Source: Saussurea involucrata
Taxonomy: Eukaryota; Streptophyta; Magnoliopsida; Asterales; Asteraceae
DNA length: 64,000 nt
Direction: 5' to 3'
Assembly (NCBI GenBank): GCA_033807775.1
Contig: CM066313.1
Location: 89,537,484-89,601,483, forward strand
A program made the translations under genes and the position numbers. The notes beneath the pieces were generated by a model. The model ran no database searches. It saw nothing but the letters and a program-made list of their open reading frames with translations, and was not told the DNA's origin. Position 1 is the stretch's first letter, and each line of letters starts with the position of its first letter. Positions 53,963 to 64,000 of the stretch are shown here, one piece after another.

Positions 53963-54814
53963 ATGGCGATGACACAAGCAAAAGAAGCAGGTACGATGTC
54001 TTACCAAGTTCCGACTTTGACCGTAACCAACTATCCGGTATGGGCTATCAAGGTTAAGTCCATCTTGGATGCACATGGTCTATTGGAGACGGTGGAACCA
54101 AGGACTCTTGGGGAAGAACCAGATGCCAAGAAGTCAAAACAAGCTCTAGCCTTCTTGTTTCAAGCAATACCGGAAGAGATGGCGTTGCAAATGTCTAGTC
54201 ACACGGACCCGAAGAAAGTGTGGGATGGCTTAAAAACACGATACTTGGGTGTAGATCGGGTGAGGACGGCTCGAGTTGCAACATTAAAAAGAGAGCTTGA
54301 AGGTTTGAGGATGAAGGAAGGAGAGCTCGTTGATGATTGTGCTACTAAATTGAGTGGACTGGTTTCAAAGTTGAGGAGTCTTGGGCATGAAGTTGAGGAA
54401 GAAGAATTGGTGAGAAGGGTACTTGATGCAATGCCAAAGTCGTTTCTTCAAATTGTGGCTTCGATCGAACAGTGTTTCGAGTTGGATACGATGCTCTTTG
54501 ACGAAGCAGTTGGAAGGCTTAAGGCGTACGAAGAAAAACTCAAAAGCCATGGTGAGAAGGAAGGAGAACAAGGGCAACTCTTGTTGGCGAGTGAGCAAAA
54601 GCATGGAGAAAGTAGCGGTCGAGGAAGAGGCCGTGGAAGGAATTCTGATAGAGGTGGTGGAGGCCGAGGAAGAGGATCGGGTCGAGGTGACAAAAGTGGA
54701 TTTCGGTGTTATGATTGTGGAACCTTTGGGCATTTTAGTTATGAGTGCACAAAGTGGAAGGACAATGACAAAGAAGCAAACTTCATCCACGAAGATGAAC
54801 CGACATTGCTTTGA
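53963..54814 (+). CDS. Copia gag (E8), intact
   Basis: 283 residues from MAMTQAKEAG; an ATG 18 bases upstream is also in frame. Copia gag features: TVTNYPVWAIKVKSILDAHG, ALAFLFQAIPEEM, KKVWDGLKTRYLG and ATLKRELEGLRMKEGELVDD, then LVRRVLDAMPKSFLQIV. An Arg/Gly-rich stretch (GRGRGRNSDRGGGGRGRG) precedes one CCHC knuckle, CYDCGTFGHFSYEC. A stop follows 41 bases after the knuckle, so no protease is encoded. It would package RNA and depend on another element's enzymes. Confidence 0.92.
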   Translation: MAMTQAKEAGTMSYQVPTLTVTNYPVWAIKVKSILDAHGLLETVEPRTLGEEPDAKKSKQALAFLFQAIPEEMALQMSSHTDPKKVWDGLKTRYLGVDRVRTARVATLKRELEGLRMKEGELVDDCATKLSGLVSKLRSLGHEVEEEELVRRVLDAMPKSFLQIVASIEQCFELDTMLFDEAVGRLKAYEEKLKSHGEKEGEQGQLLLASEQKHGESSGRGRGRGRNSDRGGGGRGRGSGRGDKSGFRCYDCGTFGHFSYECTKWKDNDKEANFIHEDEPTLL

Positions 54815-54837
54815 TGGGTCAAGATTAAGGGGGTGAA

Positions 54838-55140
54838 TGTTGGGTTTTAATCTTGACATTTTAGTTTTATTATATGTTTTATTTAAGTAGTATTTTGTTT
54901 GTTATTGGAAATTGAATAAGGGTAGGTAGTCAAGTAGTTGACCGGGTTTTGTGGAAAATGCAGTTAGGAAACGTGGGCAGACTTAGTCCTCCTTTATTTC
55001 AGTCTATGTATGGCTATATATAGCCACCTAGTTTATTGAATAAACGGACGACTTCTTACCTTCATCTCTATATACTTTTTCATATATTCTTTTCTGTAAA
55101 TCACCACACAAACAATTCTCATAAGGGGTCTGAACCTTCA
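54838..55140 (+). repeat. E8 3' LTR
   Basis: Nearly identical to 53323-53625, directly followed by the second GCTCC. Confidence 0.92.
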
Positions 55141-55166
55141 GCTCCTGCACATATCCACGAGCAACT
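55141..55166 (-). pseudogene. E7 reverse transcriptase fragment between E8 and E9
   Basis: Minus frame encodes VARGYVQE, continuing into HGVDFDET at 53322. It stops at 55166 where gypsy DNA begins. Confidence 0.8.
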
Positions 55167-56114
55167 TGTTAGTGGAACCATTCGGTGGATTTGAGCGAAG
55201 GACATAATTGTGTATAGAATGGAATTATGGTTTAGCGATTGTTGGGAGTTTGGATCGTTGATTTGTAACTGTTAAGCACGTGTGATAGGTGATTTTGAGG
55301 AAACGCAATTGTGCCAGGCGAACGCTATTTTGGTAGGAGGGCGTTCTTCCTCTGATGAATGTTATGTGGTGGTGAGAATGCGGTAACGTTATGAGAGTGG
55401 TAGTGTGTAATGTCGACGAAAGGAGTGATAAGCCTCCGTTTAGAAATTCGGGTTATTGCGGTGTTAACTCGAGTAGAGTCGTATTCTATTAAAGAGAGTA
55501 TTTTGGATGAGTGGTATGTTTGAACGAAGAGATTACAAGTGTGTGGCTGGGCGTGCGGCAGACCCGAGAGTGTAGTGGTTGGCCTAGGGGCGATGTCAAG
55601 GAATATTGTACGTTGTCGATGCTGATCAGGAGTGGATGGATAGGTGAATGGAACTAAGATGATTGGATTAGAAGGTTTGAGCATTGTCAATCTCAAGACG
55701 GGAGAACAGTTGGATGGGAAAATATTCCCATGGCTTGGAGTGGTGTGTTTCAATAGGAGATTGAATTGGACTGCATTGTAATGGAGTAGTGGCAGTTTTC
55801 GAAAAAACTGGGAATTATTGATTTGTTTAGAGGCACTCGGTGATAATCTGGAGTGCTTTTGGTATGTCTTAACCCATGTTTGGGGAATGTTGGTTGGGAA
55901 GAAGTTTGGGTGTAGCTTCGCAGTCAGTGTGAGCATTTGAGGTCGGATGGTTGAGAATTGGACAGACGAAGAAGTTAGTTTGGTAGAGATGTAGTTGTGT
56001 CTTCCTAAGAAATTTTGAGGCTCCATGGGAACCCGAGATCGTTATGAGGGCAAGGTACCCGCACCTTTTCAATGATGAGATTCCGGGGACGGAATCCTGT
56101 TAAGGGGGAGGTGA
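55167..56114 (+). repeat. Remnant of a tandem E9 copy (3' internal region)
   Basis: Almost identical to 61127-62073 (about seven differences seen). Near its end one frame reads WEPEIVMRARYPHLFNDEIP and then a stop, recalling the C-terminus of chromodomain-type gypsy pol. Upstream frames are full of stops. It ends in the polypurine tract AAGGGGGAGG just before the LTR at 56115. Confidence 0.8.
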
Positions 56115-57658
56115 TGTAACATCCCATATTTCATCTCTTGTGGCATTTAGTGCAGAAATAAGAATTCTGGGGCTCTTTTGTAAAAACCTGAAAGTTATGT
56201 GGCTGGAGTGTGAGAGAGAGAAGTTTGATAAGATAAAACTCTCCAAAAACCCTATTTGGTTCTCATATGTCGGCTGGAGAGTTCAAGAAGGGAGAAGGAG
56301 CTCAAGAAATCCAGAATGGAAGGTTTGGAGAAGGTGGTTCAGTGAGGGATTGAAGGAATTTGCTACCAAGGTATACCTTTATCTTCATCTCTTAGTATTG
56401 TGTCTAAAATGGGGCTTAGATGTATGTTTCTAATTTCAATCTCTTCTTCTTTAAGTGTTTTTAGACAAAGCCAATTGGAAAGGTGAGTTTGATGAATCCC
56501 TTGAGGAGATTGAGAACTCTTGGTGATGGTTCACCTTTCCAATGGAGGTTTATAAGTTTTGTTCATCCATTTTGGGTTTTGTGACTGAAATATTGTTTTG
56601 GGAGAGCTAGAACTGATTTGGGGAAGTTGGGGTTGAGAAATCTTTGAGTTTTGGAAAGAATTTACGTGCAGGGAAATTCAGTCCAGAGGTCCGCGCCGAT
56701 GGACCGGCGCCGATGGATCGGCGCCAGGCTCTGTTTCTTGTTTTTCCGTTTTTGCTTCGTTGGTCGTTTGGGCTTGGGTTCGAGGCTTGGTTTAGGGGAT
56801 TGTCTTAGGACATTATGGGGAATGTTGTAGAACATAATTGGGGAGTCTAATACCTCATTTGTTAACCCCAATTCAGGTGATCGTTTGGAGATTTAGTGAG
56901 CTTCGAGTAGTGTGTTGTTTAGCCGAGCATCAGGTGAGTTCCCTTATGCATTACTTCTATCTTTTAAACTGAATTGCGAAGAATTGATATGACTGAAAAT
57001 GAGTTTACTTGTTCATCATGAATCTTATGTTTTCGCCTGCATGAAAAGTGTTATTTCACACGTGGAAGGAGGATATTCCTCAAGTAAGTTTTAATGCATG
57101 TTTTAAATGTTTATGCGTGTGGTAGAGTCGGGTTGCACAGTGGAGGACCCCCGAGTTGCTGTGCCTGGCTTTGTTAGGTGTTGAGTTGCCGTGCCTGGCT
57201 TTGTAAGGTGTCGAGTTGCCGTGCCTGGCTTTGTTAGGTGTTGAGTTGCCGTGCCTGGCTTTGTAAGGTGTTATTGGTCCATGCCACTGTGTATACCCTT
57301 GTTTGAGCTCAGACGTGTCAAGTATTGTTTGCAAGAAAACGTGTTTCGTAAAATGTTTTGTGGTTACGCTTTTAGGAGGGAATTCACTAGACCTTATGGT
57401 CTAACCCTCGCTTTCAAAACTTAAAACCATTTTCAGGTAAGGATCGCTTAGGTGCATCGTCCAAAGGAAAAGAGAAGGCTTAAGGCGGTGATTTGAGATT
57501 AGAGACCGTCATAATCCAGCTTTTGTTAGTTTAAACATCTCGGTTGTAATCGTTTGGGAACCTTAAGCTTTGAGAATGTTATCAAGTAATGTGATGTAAT
57601 TGGGACCCTTATGGGCTTTTGACTTATATTTTATGCTATGTGTTTTTGGGTTGTTACA
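56115..57658 (+). repeat. E9 5' LTR (1544 bp)
   Basis: Inverted ends TGTAAC/GTTACA. It includes four 30-bp GAGTTGCCGTGCCTGGCTTT units (57151-57270) and a GC-rich GGCGCC palindrome cluster near 56695-56730. Confidence 0.9.
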
Positions 57659-60600
57659 AATGGTATCAGAGCCATAGTTTAAGGGATTTAGGTGACCGAA
57701 TGGGCCTAGACTTAAACTTTGGAGTAGGGACACAACCGAGATATAGGAAGCCATTAGGAAAGACCTTAATCATGGGATATCTTAACAATGGTAGTGAGAA
57801 CTCTCGTGTAAGGTAAATTCAAGTAGCATCTGGCCAATGCTATTATGGATCTATAGGTGCATGGGTGTAATCAATCACTATTGTTGGGATGAGTGGTGAG
57901 TGTGGCAGTATGTAGAAGGTTCTAACCTTGTGTTTGATAGCAAAGAGTTGATGAGTCATGAAAGAGATCCCTTGTGGTGGAATGTTTGCAACTTCTAGAG
58001 GAAGTGTTGTCTAGAATGTTATTATGCTGTCTGGAAGTAAAATTTTGTTTAGGATCCAAATGAATGAATGGTTGTATGGGGAGGGCAACTCCTAGTGCTA
58101 GTGGGTCCCCACCCTTAGGATCGTTGTGTCGGTCAGTTGGGTTAGGAGTGAGAGTTATGCGGACATCTTGAAACCTTTAATTCAAGATCAAGTTAGGGAA
58201 CCTAGTCTTGGATTCCTTAGTCAAGCGGTTTAATGGCAAGGTTAATGATTGAAAAAGATCAGTGTTGTTTTGTGGTATGCATGTAAGAGTGGTCGATCAA
58301 GTGGGTTGTGAAACACTTGTACTTCAAGTTGTAACATAAGTAAGGAAGCGGTCGTTGGTTATAGTATGGTACCAGTGAATAGTTAAAGTGAGTACAACGG
58401 TTGACTTAGTTAGGGTGAATAGCCTTCCTTCGCATATTAAATTTCATGCATTTTTGTTGTTAAACGTATTATACGAGATTCCTTCGTGTTAAAAAGCATG
58501 TACGTGTATGATATGTTTTCTTGTTTTGGGAAATGAGTGACGCGTACGAGCGTGTTTTCTTTAAAGTAAAAGACAAACTTGTTTTCGGTATACGATAAAG
58601 CTTCGAACTTAGTGATTTACGAATTATTTCACGTTTTTCTTGTGGAGAGATTCTTCGTTACGAAAATCTTAAAAACATTATTATTGCACGGTTTGTTTTA
58701 CAAACAAAATGAGTACTGACTCGTTATTTTCATGTAAACGAGTGTTGGAGTTGACAGACCCACTTTGGGTAAGTAATTTCGTTCGAAAATTTTCCGGCCA
58801 TACACGAAAGGGTTTCATTGGAGACAATCGTAGTGTCAGCACCGATTTGGATGGACAGGGTTACGAATTATCGTAAGAGTGCCTGTGAGTGATCTTTGCG
58901 ATCGTTGTGTTTTACTATTCATCTTGGGTAATGTTGTTTCATACATACTCAAACTCGCTTTATACTTTTGCATCTATCGTGTTTCTTAAAAGTGCGCAAA
59001 ATGATTTCAATCGTTGTGTCATTATGCATGAAGGCTATGAACTCGCTAGGTCGGGGGGGAGGATGTTACGATTTAAGCCAAGGAAAGGGCCTTGGGAGTT
59101 AAATCGCTAGTTGTATGAGATGTGGTCAAGTTATGACCATGGTGTTCCGTTAGAGTAAGTGGGTGAATACCTGGAGTCTTGGGCAGTGAATCTGGAATGT
59201 TGGTATGAGTGTAGTTTGAACTATTGTCGGGATATGGGAGAATAGTTTTAATCGTGGTAAAGTTGAAATGGCCAAAGTGTTTCTGTTGGTGGAATAGTAA
59301 TCCGTAGCGTTACGTTACCTAATGTAATGTTTTCGGTTTCAAGTTGGAGTACTGAGATGGTTTGATAATTAGATCTTGCTAAGAAAGATCTTGTGTTTAG
59401 TCCCTCGAGGGAGAACGGTGGGGTATAAGTTGGATTATAAGGCGTAGGACGAAGTGGGTTATGTTAGGAATCCTAGATGGTCAGGAAAGAATGAAATCAT
59501 CACGTAGTCCATTAATGTGGAGGTTTTGTCAGGAGATTGAAACGTGAGAGTGAACCCGTTGGGTGTGGGTGGATGAGGTCGCTGAATTGTGTAAATGGTA
59601 TGGAATAGGAATACCTAGTGAAGGCATTGGGAGAACGGAAGATCACCGGTGTGGTTGGGATGTCCTTTGAGGTTTTGAATGATTAGCTTAGGTGTAAGGT
59701 GTCGAGCACAGCAGAGATAGATTGTGAGGAGCTAACGAGGAACGCGAATCTGTTCGAGCAGTTAGGAGAAGTAGATTCCTTCGGGAATCCTTGTCTGTCG
59801 TAAGGTATCTGGACAATTGCAAGTCGATTGTCGATGTTGAAATCAATGACCGTTCTGTCGGATAGTTGTCAGGAGGCTGATATTGGAGAAGTAACTATAG
59901 TATGTTGTCGTGTTGAGTTTTCTGGTGTGAGTGTTTTAGGAGTGAAAGATTTTGGTAGCATAAGTGAATTTCTCTGGTACTTGATAAGCCAAATAAGAAC
60001 GAGTTGGTTAGTGTAATCGAAGCGAGTGTGCTTTGATTAGATGATCTTGTCATGTGGTTCGTCTAGACCCGAGAAAGACAAAGTCGGGGAAGCGATTCAC
60101 TCCAAATGGAATTGTGTTATGGGTGGCGTGAAGGAAGTAGTATCCTTTGTGTGTGTAAAGGAATCATGATAGCCTGTTTGCAATGTAGTCGTGTGGTGCG
60201 ATAGTAGCGTGAGGAAGTGGTAGCACTTGGAATCAAAGGAATGTGTAGGTCATCGATGTAATGTTGATTTGTCGTAATGTTAGAATAGTCAAAGGTAATG
60301 AGTATGCCTGGTTTAAGTGTGTGGTTTTGCGGGCGGTATACGTTAACACTAGGTTGAGATCAAGAGATTAAGTTGCGATTGGTAACGAGATGACAGGAGA
60401 ACCCTTGTCCTTTTCGATCCCATTGGATTTTGGGTGAGTTTTCATGCTTCACTTGATTGTCGAGCAGGATAATGTACCCGTTAAGTTGTAGTGCTTCGTC
60501 GTGAAGTTTAGGCAAGAGCGTTGGAGTATTTCGTGGATGTAATGAATTAGAATGAGCGGGTCGACGGTGTTGGAGAGTTAGGAACTCTTGGTAGTTCTTG

Positions 60601-62073
60601 GTGTTAAGGACCTCATGAGAACTTGGCTAAAGGTCTTGACTGATAAGTATGGAGAAGTTGTTCTGTTAGGCTGTAGCGGTGTGCGATGGAAAGTTTGTGT
60701 AAGCATGAGAGAAGATGTTGGCAGTATGAAAGATCAAGTATAGACAGACTCGCGGTGAGAAGATGTCATGAGACGTTGATTGGGCGGACTATAGTTGAAG
60801 AACTGTTCTTTTTAAGGCATAAGATAAGGGATTGTTGTTTATGTCTTGGTTAATGAGTTGAGAAAGCTAAGTTCATGCGACCGGTCTAAAAGTCGGTGCT
60901 TGTGGGTGAGTCATTCTTTTGAGGGATCTTTAATGTATCAAGTTAGGATGGGAACAGGTGGTCGAATGTGGTGCTCTAGTTGAGAGACCGTGGGTTTAGA
61001 TGCGATATCGTCGAGGAGAATGTTTCACACGAGAGTGTTGATCAGTGTCCGATTAGGGGAGATAGTTAGAATGAGCTTGGTCACTCCTCTGTGTGGGAGG
61101 GCAAGTGAACGTTGGGGGCAGTTCCTAGTTAGTGGAACCATTCGGTGGATTTGAGCGAAGGACATAATTGTGTATAGAATGGAATTATGGTTTAGCGATT
61201 GTTGGGAGTTTGGATCGTTGATTTGTAACTGTTAAGCACGTGTGATAGGTGATTTTGAGGAAACGCAATTGTGCCAGGCGAACGCTATTTTGGTAGGAGG
61301 GCGTTCTTCCTCTGATGAATGTTATGTGGTGGTGAGAATGCGGTAACGTTATGAGAGTGGTAGTTTGTAATGTCGACGAAAGGAGTGATAAGCCTCCGTT
61401 TAGAAATTCGGGTTATTGCGGTGTTAACTCGAGTAGAGTCGTATTCTATTAAAGAGAGTATTTTGGATGAGTGGTATGTTTGAACGAAGAGATTACAAGT
61501 GTGTGGCTGGGCGTGCTGCAGACCCGAGAGTGTAGTGGTTGGCCTAGGGGCGATGTCAAGGAATACTGTACGTTGTCGATGCTGATCAGGAGTGGATGGA
61601 TAGGTGAATGGAACTAAGATGATTGGATTAGAAGGTTTGAGCATTGTCAATCTCAAGACGGGAGAACAGTTGGATGGGAAAATATTCCCATGGCTTGGAG
61701 TGGTGTGTTTCAATAGGAGATTGAATTGGACTGCATTGTAATGGAGTAGTGGCAGTTTTCGAAAGAACTGGAATTATTGATTTGTTTAGAGGCACTCGGT
61801 GATAATCTGGAGTGCTTTTGGTATGTCTTAACCCATGTTTGGGGAATGTTGGTTGGGAAGAAGTTTGGGTGTAGCTTCGCAGTCAGTGTGAGCATTTGAG
61901 GTCGGATGGTTGAGAATTGGACAGACGAAGAACTTAGTTTGGTAGAGATGTAGTTGTGTCTTCCTAAGAAATTTTGAGGCTCCATGGGAACCCGAGATCG
62001 TTATGAGGGCAAGGTACCCGCACCTTTTCAATGATGAGATTCCGGGGACGGAATCCTGTTAAGGGGGAGGTGA
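57659..62073 (+). other. E9 internal region, non-coding
   Basis: Starts with the tRNA-Met primer site. No ORF above about 75 codons and no recognisable catalytic motif. The last 947 bases are decayed pol 3' end, as at 55167-56114. Confidence 0.75.
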
Positions 62074-63617
62074 TGTAACATCCCATATTTCATCTCTTGT
62101 GGCATTTAGTGCAGAAATAAGAATTCTGGGGCTCTTTTGTAAAAACCTGAAAGTTATGTGGCTGGAGTGTGAGAGAGAGAAGTTTGATAAGATAAAACTC
62201 TCCAAAAACCCTATTTGGTTCTCATATGTCGGCTGGAGAGTTCAAGAAGGGAGAAGGAGCTCAAGAAATCCACAATGGAAGGTTTGGAGAAGGTGGTTCA
62301 GTGAGGGATTGAAGGAATTTGCTACCAAGGTATACCTTTATCTTCATCTCTTAGTATTGTGTCTAAAATGGGGCTTAGATGTATGTTTCTAATTTCAATC
62401 TCTTCTTCTTTAAGTGTTTTTAGACAAAGCCAATTGGAAAGGTGAGTTTGATGAATCCCTTGAGGAGATTGAGAACTCTTGGTGATGGTTCACCTTTCCA
62501 ATGGAGGTTTATAAGTTTTGTTCATCCATTTTGGGTTTTGTGACTGAAATATTGTTTTGGGAGAGCTAGAACTGATTTGGGGAAGTTGGGGTTGAGAAAT
62601 CTTTGAGTTTTGGAAAGAATTTACGTGCAGGGAAATTCAGTCCAGAGGTCCGCGCCGATGGATCGGCGCCAACCAATCGGCGCCAGGCTCTGTTTCTTGT
62701 TTTTCCGTTTTTGCTTCGTTGGTCGTTTGGGCTTGGGTTCGAGGCTTGGTTTAGGGGATTGTCTTAGGACATTATGGGGAATGTTGTAGAACATAATTGG
62801 GGAGTCTAATACCTCATTTGTTAACCCCAATTCAGGTGATCGTTTGGAGATTTAGTGAGCTTCGAGTAGTGTGTTGTTTAGCCGAGCATCAGGTGAGTTC
62901 CCTTATGCATTACTTCTATCTTTTAAACTGAATTGCGAAGAATTGATATGACTGAAAATGAGTTTACTTGTTCATCATGAATCTTATGTTTTCGCCTGCA
63001 TGAAAAGTGTTATTTCACACGTGGAAGGAGGATATTCCTCAAGTAAGTTTTAATGCATGTTTTAAATGTTTATGCGTGTGGTAGAGTCGGGTTGCACAGT
63101 GGAGGACCCCCGAGTTGCTGTGCCTGGCTTTGTTAGGTGTTGAGTTGTCGTGCCTGGCTTTGTAAGGTGTCGAGTTGCCGTGCCTGGCTTTGTTAGGTGT
63201 TGAGTTGCCGTGCCTGGCTTTGTAAGGTGTTATTGGTCCATGCCACTGTGTATACCCTTGTTTGAGCTCAGACGTGTCAAGTATTGTTTGCAAGAAAACG
63301 TGTTTCGTAAAATGTTTTGTGGTTACGCTTTTAGGAGGGAATTCACTAGACCTTATGGTCTAACCCTCGCTTTCAAAACTTAAAACCATTTTCAGGTAAG
63401 GATCGCTTAGGTGCATCGTCCAAAGGAAAAGAGAAGGCTTAAGGCGGTGATTTGAGATTAGAGACCGTCATAATCCAGCTTTTGTTAGTTTAAACATCTC
63501 GGTTGTAATCGTTTGGGAACCTTAAGCTTTGAGAATGTTATCAAGTAATGTGATGTAATTGGGACCCTTATGGGCTTTTGACTTATATTTTATGCTATGT
63601 GTTTTTGGGTTGTTACA
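62074..63617 (+). repeat. E9 3' LTR (1544 bp)
   Basis: Copy of 56115-57658. The main cluster of differences is at the GGCGCC palindromes (62655-62690), where four of six bases changed. The flank at 63618 is E7 pol. Confidence 0.9.
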
Positions 63618-64000
63618 TGTTTCAATTGCTCGTATCTCTTCATCCATAGTTGTCCTCCACACATCACTTTCTATTGTTGTCTGCACATTAGTCGGGTCTC
63701 CAGCAAACATGGCGAAGGTGCAACTATTTTCTTCCTCGATCGGAAACTTTTTCTTAGGAATATGACCGCGCTGACTTCTTCGCAACTGGGAAGTTTTTGT
63801 ATCATTTTTTGGTGACTTTGGATCTGGATTATGCTGTGGTGAGTTGGGTTGTGAAGACGGTGAATCAAGTTCACTGGATGGTGAATCTGAATCATCTTCT
63901 TTGCCTTTTTCCTCACCTTTTTCTTCCTCCTGCTCGTCAACCGATAACTTAATGGATGGAACATGTATAGATTCTGCCTCTTCAAACTTTAGTTGTTCAT
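63618..64000 (-). CDS. Copia pol hinge between integrase and RT (E7), partial
   Basis: Open on minus from the window edge. An acidic and Ser/Pro-rich linker (DSPSSELDSPSSQPNSP) is followed by QLRRSQRGHIPKKKF, FAMFAGDPTNVQTTIESDVW and MDEEIRAIE, the usual sequence just before copia RT. It is cut at 63618 by E9. Roughly 45 RT codons are missing between this point and 55166. Confidence 0.8.

Larger units (their letters stand above)
53323..55140 (+). mobile_element. Gag-only copia element E8 (TR-GAG type), 1818 bp
   Basis: Identical-length LTRs (53323-53625 and 54838-55140, 303 bp) differ at a single site that I can see (TTCT(C/T)TCTG...). The target duplication is GCTCC (53318-53322 and 55141-55145). 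PBS TTTGGTATCAGAGC follows the first LTR and a polypurine tract AAGGGGGTGAA precedes the second. Only gag is encoded. It landed in the RT gene of E7, splitting the VQEHGV codons. Confidence 0.94.
56115..63617 (+). mobile_element. Large non-autonomous Ty3-gypsy element E9 (LARD type), 7503 bp
   Basis: LTRs of 1544 bp at 56115-57658 and 62074-63617 begin TGTAACATCC and end GGGTTGTTACA; about seven differences are visible. The PBS AATGGTATCAGAGCC follows the first LTR and AAGGGGGAGGTGA precedes both. The 4.4 kb interior has no long ORF; only traces of pol remain at the 3' end. Young LTRs around a non-coding interior indicate mobilisation in trans. Confidence 0.88.

Noticed and set aside
55325..56026. 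Long minus-strand ORF (about 233 codons), repeated near 61285-61985
   Set aside because: It lies antisense to gypsy pol remnants, matches no family and is broken differently in the two copies; likely a chance frame.
57080..57334. ARHGNSTPNK repeat ORF on minus
   Set aside because: Chance frame over 30-bp tandem repeats inside an E9 LTR, duplicated at 63039-63293.
55167..57658. Treating the 2.49 kb direct repeat (55167-57658 and 61127-63617) as the LTR
   Set aside because: TGTAAC/GTTACA ends preceded by a polypurine tract place the LTR at 56115-57658; the extra 948 bp is internal pol-like sequence.

Overview
This window is eukaryotic, and the organism is very probably a dicot plant of the daisy family (Asteraceae). 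The evidence is the dense nesting of Ty1-copia and Ty3-gypsy LTR retrotransposons, spliced genes with AT-rich introns, and a copia family whose gag and third ORF resemble elements I associate with Asteraceae (a recalled similarity, not a search). I saw no rRNA, functional tRNA, CRISPR or prokaryotic feature. Only two ordinary plant genes are present, both pinoresinol-lariciresinol reductase-like (PLR, lignan biosynthesis) and tandemly duplicated.

Layout. 1-4979: 5' part of a minus-strand, SIRE-like copia element E1 (gag, start of pol, 5' LTR). 4980-11314: decayed Tat-type gypsy element G1 with gag-protease on plus, a spliced antisense ORF on minus, and RT/integrase lost. 11315-25061: two tandem copia copies (E3 fragment and E4) sharing one LTR. 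The 5' LTR of E4 is split by about 7.1 kb of nested DNA holding a MAP65 exon fragment, a Tourist-like MITE, palindromic tandem repeats and a TIR element. 25062-28365: a broken Helitron-type PIF1 helicase. 28371-35912: complete, very young copia derivative E2 (TSD ATTGC) with intact gag, no usable pol, and a broken third ORF that has its own TATA box downstream of an 11-nt motif array. The same motif fills the LTR.

35918-40913: upstream region and gene PLR-A, with a 1.4 kb gag-bearing element E5 (TSD AATCC) inserted upstream. PLR-A lacks four conserved residues and its C-terminus is replaced by flanking DNA. 41228-43419: truncated copia element E6. 43420-46544: repeats and MITE-like DNA. 46545-50509: the second copy of the duplicated upstream region and gene PLR-B, which looks intact (313 aa, four exons), with MITEs in its introns. 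50890-51006: a tRNA-type SINE with a 12-bp TSD.

51756-64000: copia element E7 (minus), interrupted twice. The first interruption is the 1.8 kb gag-only element E8 (53323-55140, TSD GCTCC). The second is E9, a Ty3-gypsy derivative without usable coding capacity (1544-bp LTRs), together with a 948-bp remnant of a tandem second copy; a deletion removed part of E7's RT there.

Recurring theme: the youngest insertions (E2, E8, and to a lesser degree E5) keep gag but have lost pol, so they must rely on reverse transcriptase and integrase supplied by other elements. PLR-B is the only gene here likely to give a working host enzyme.
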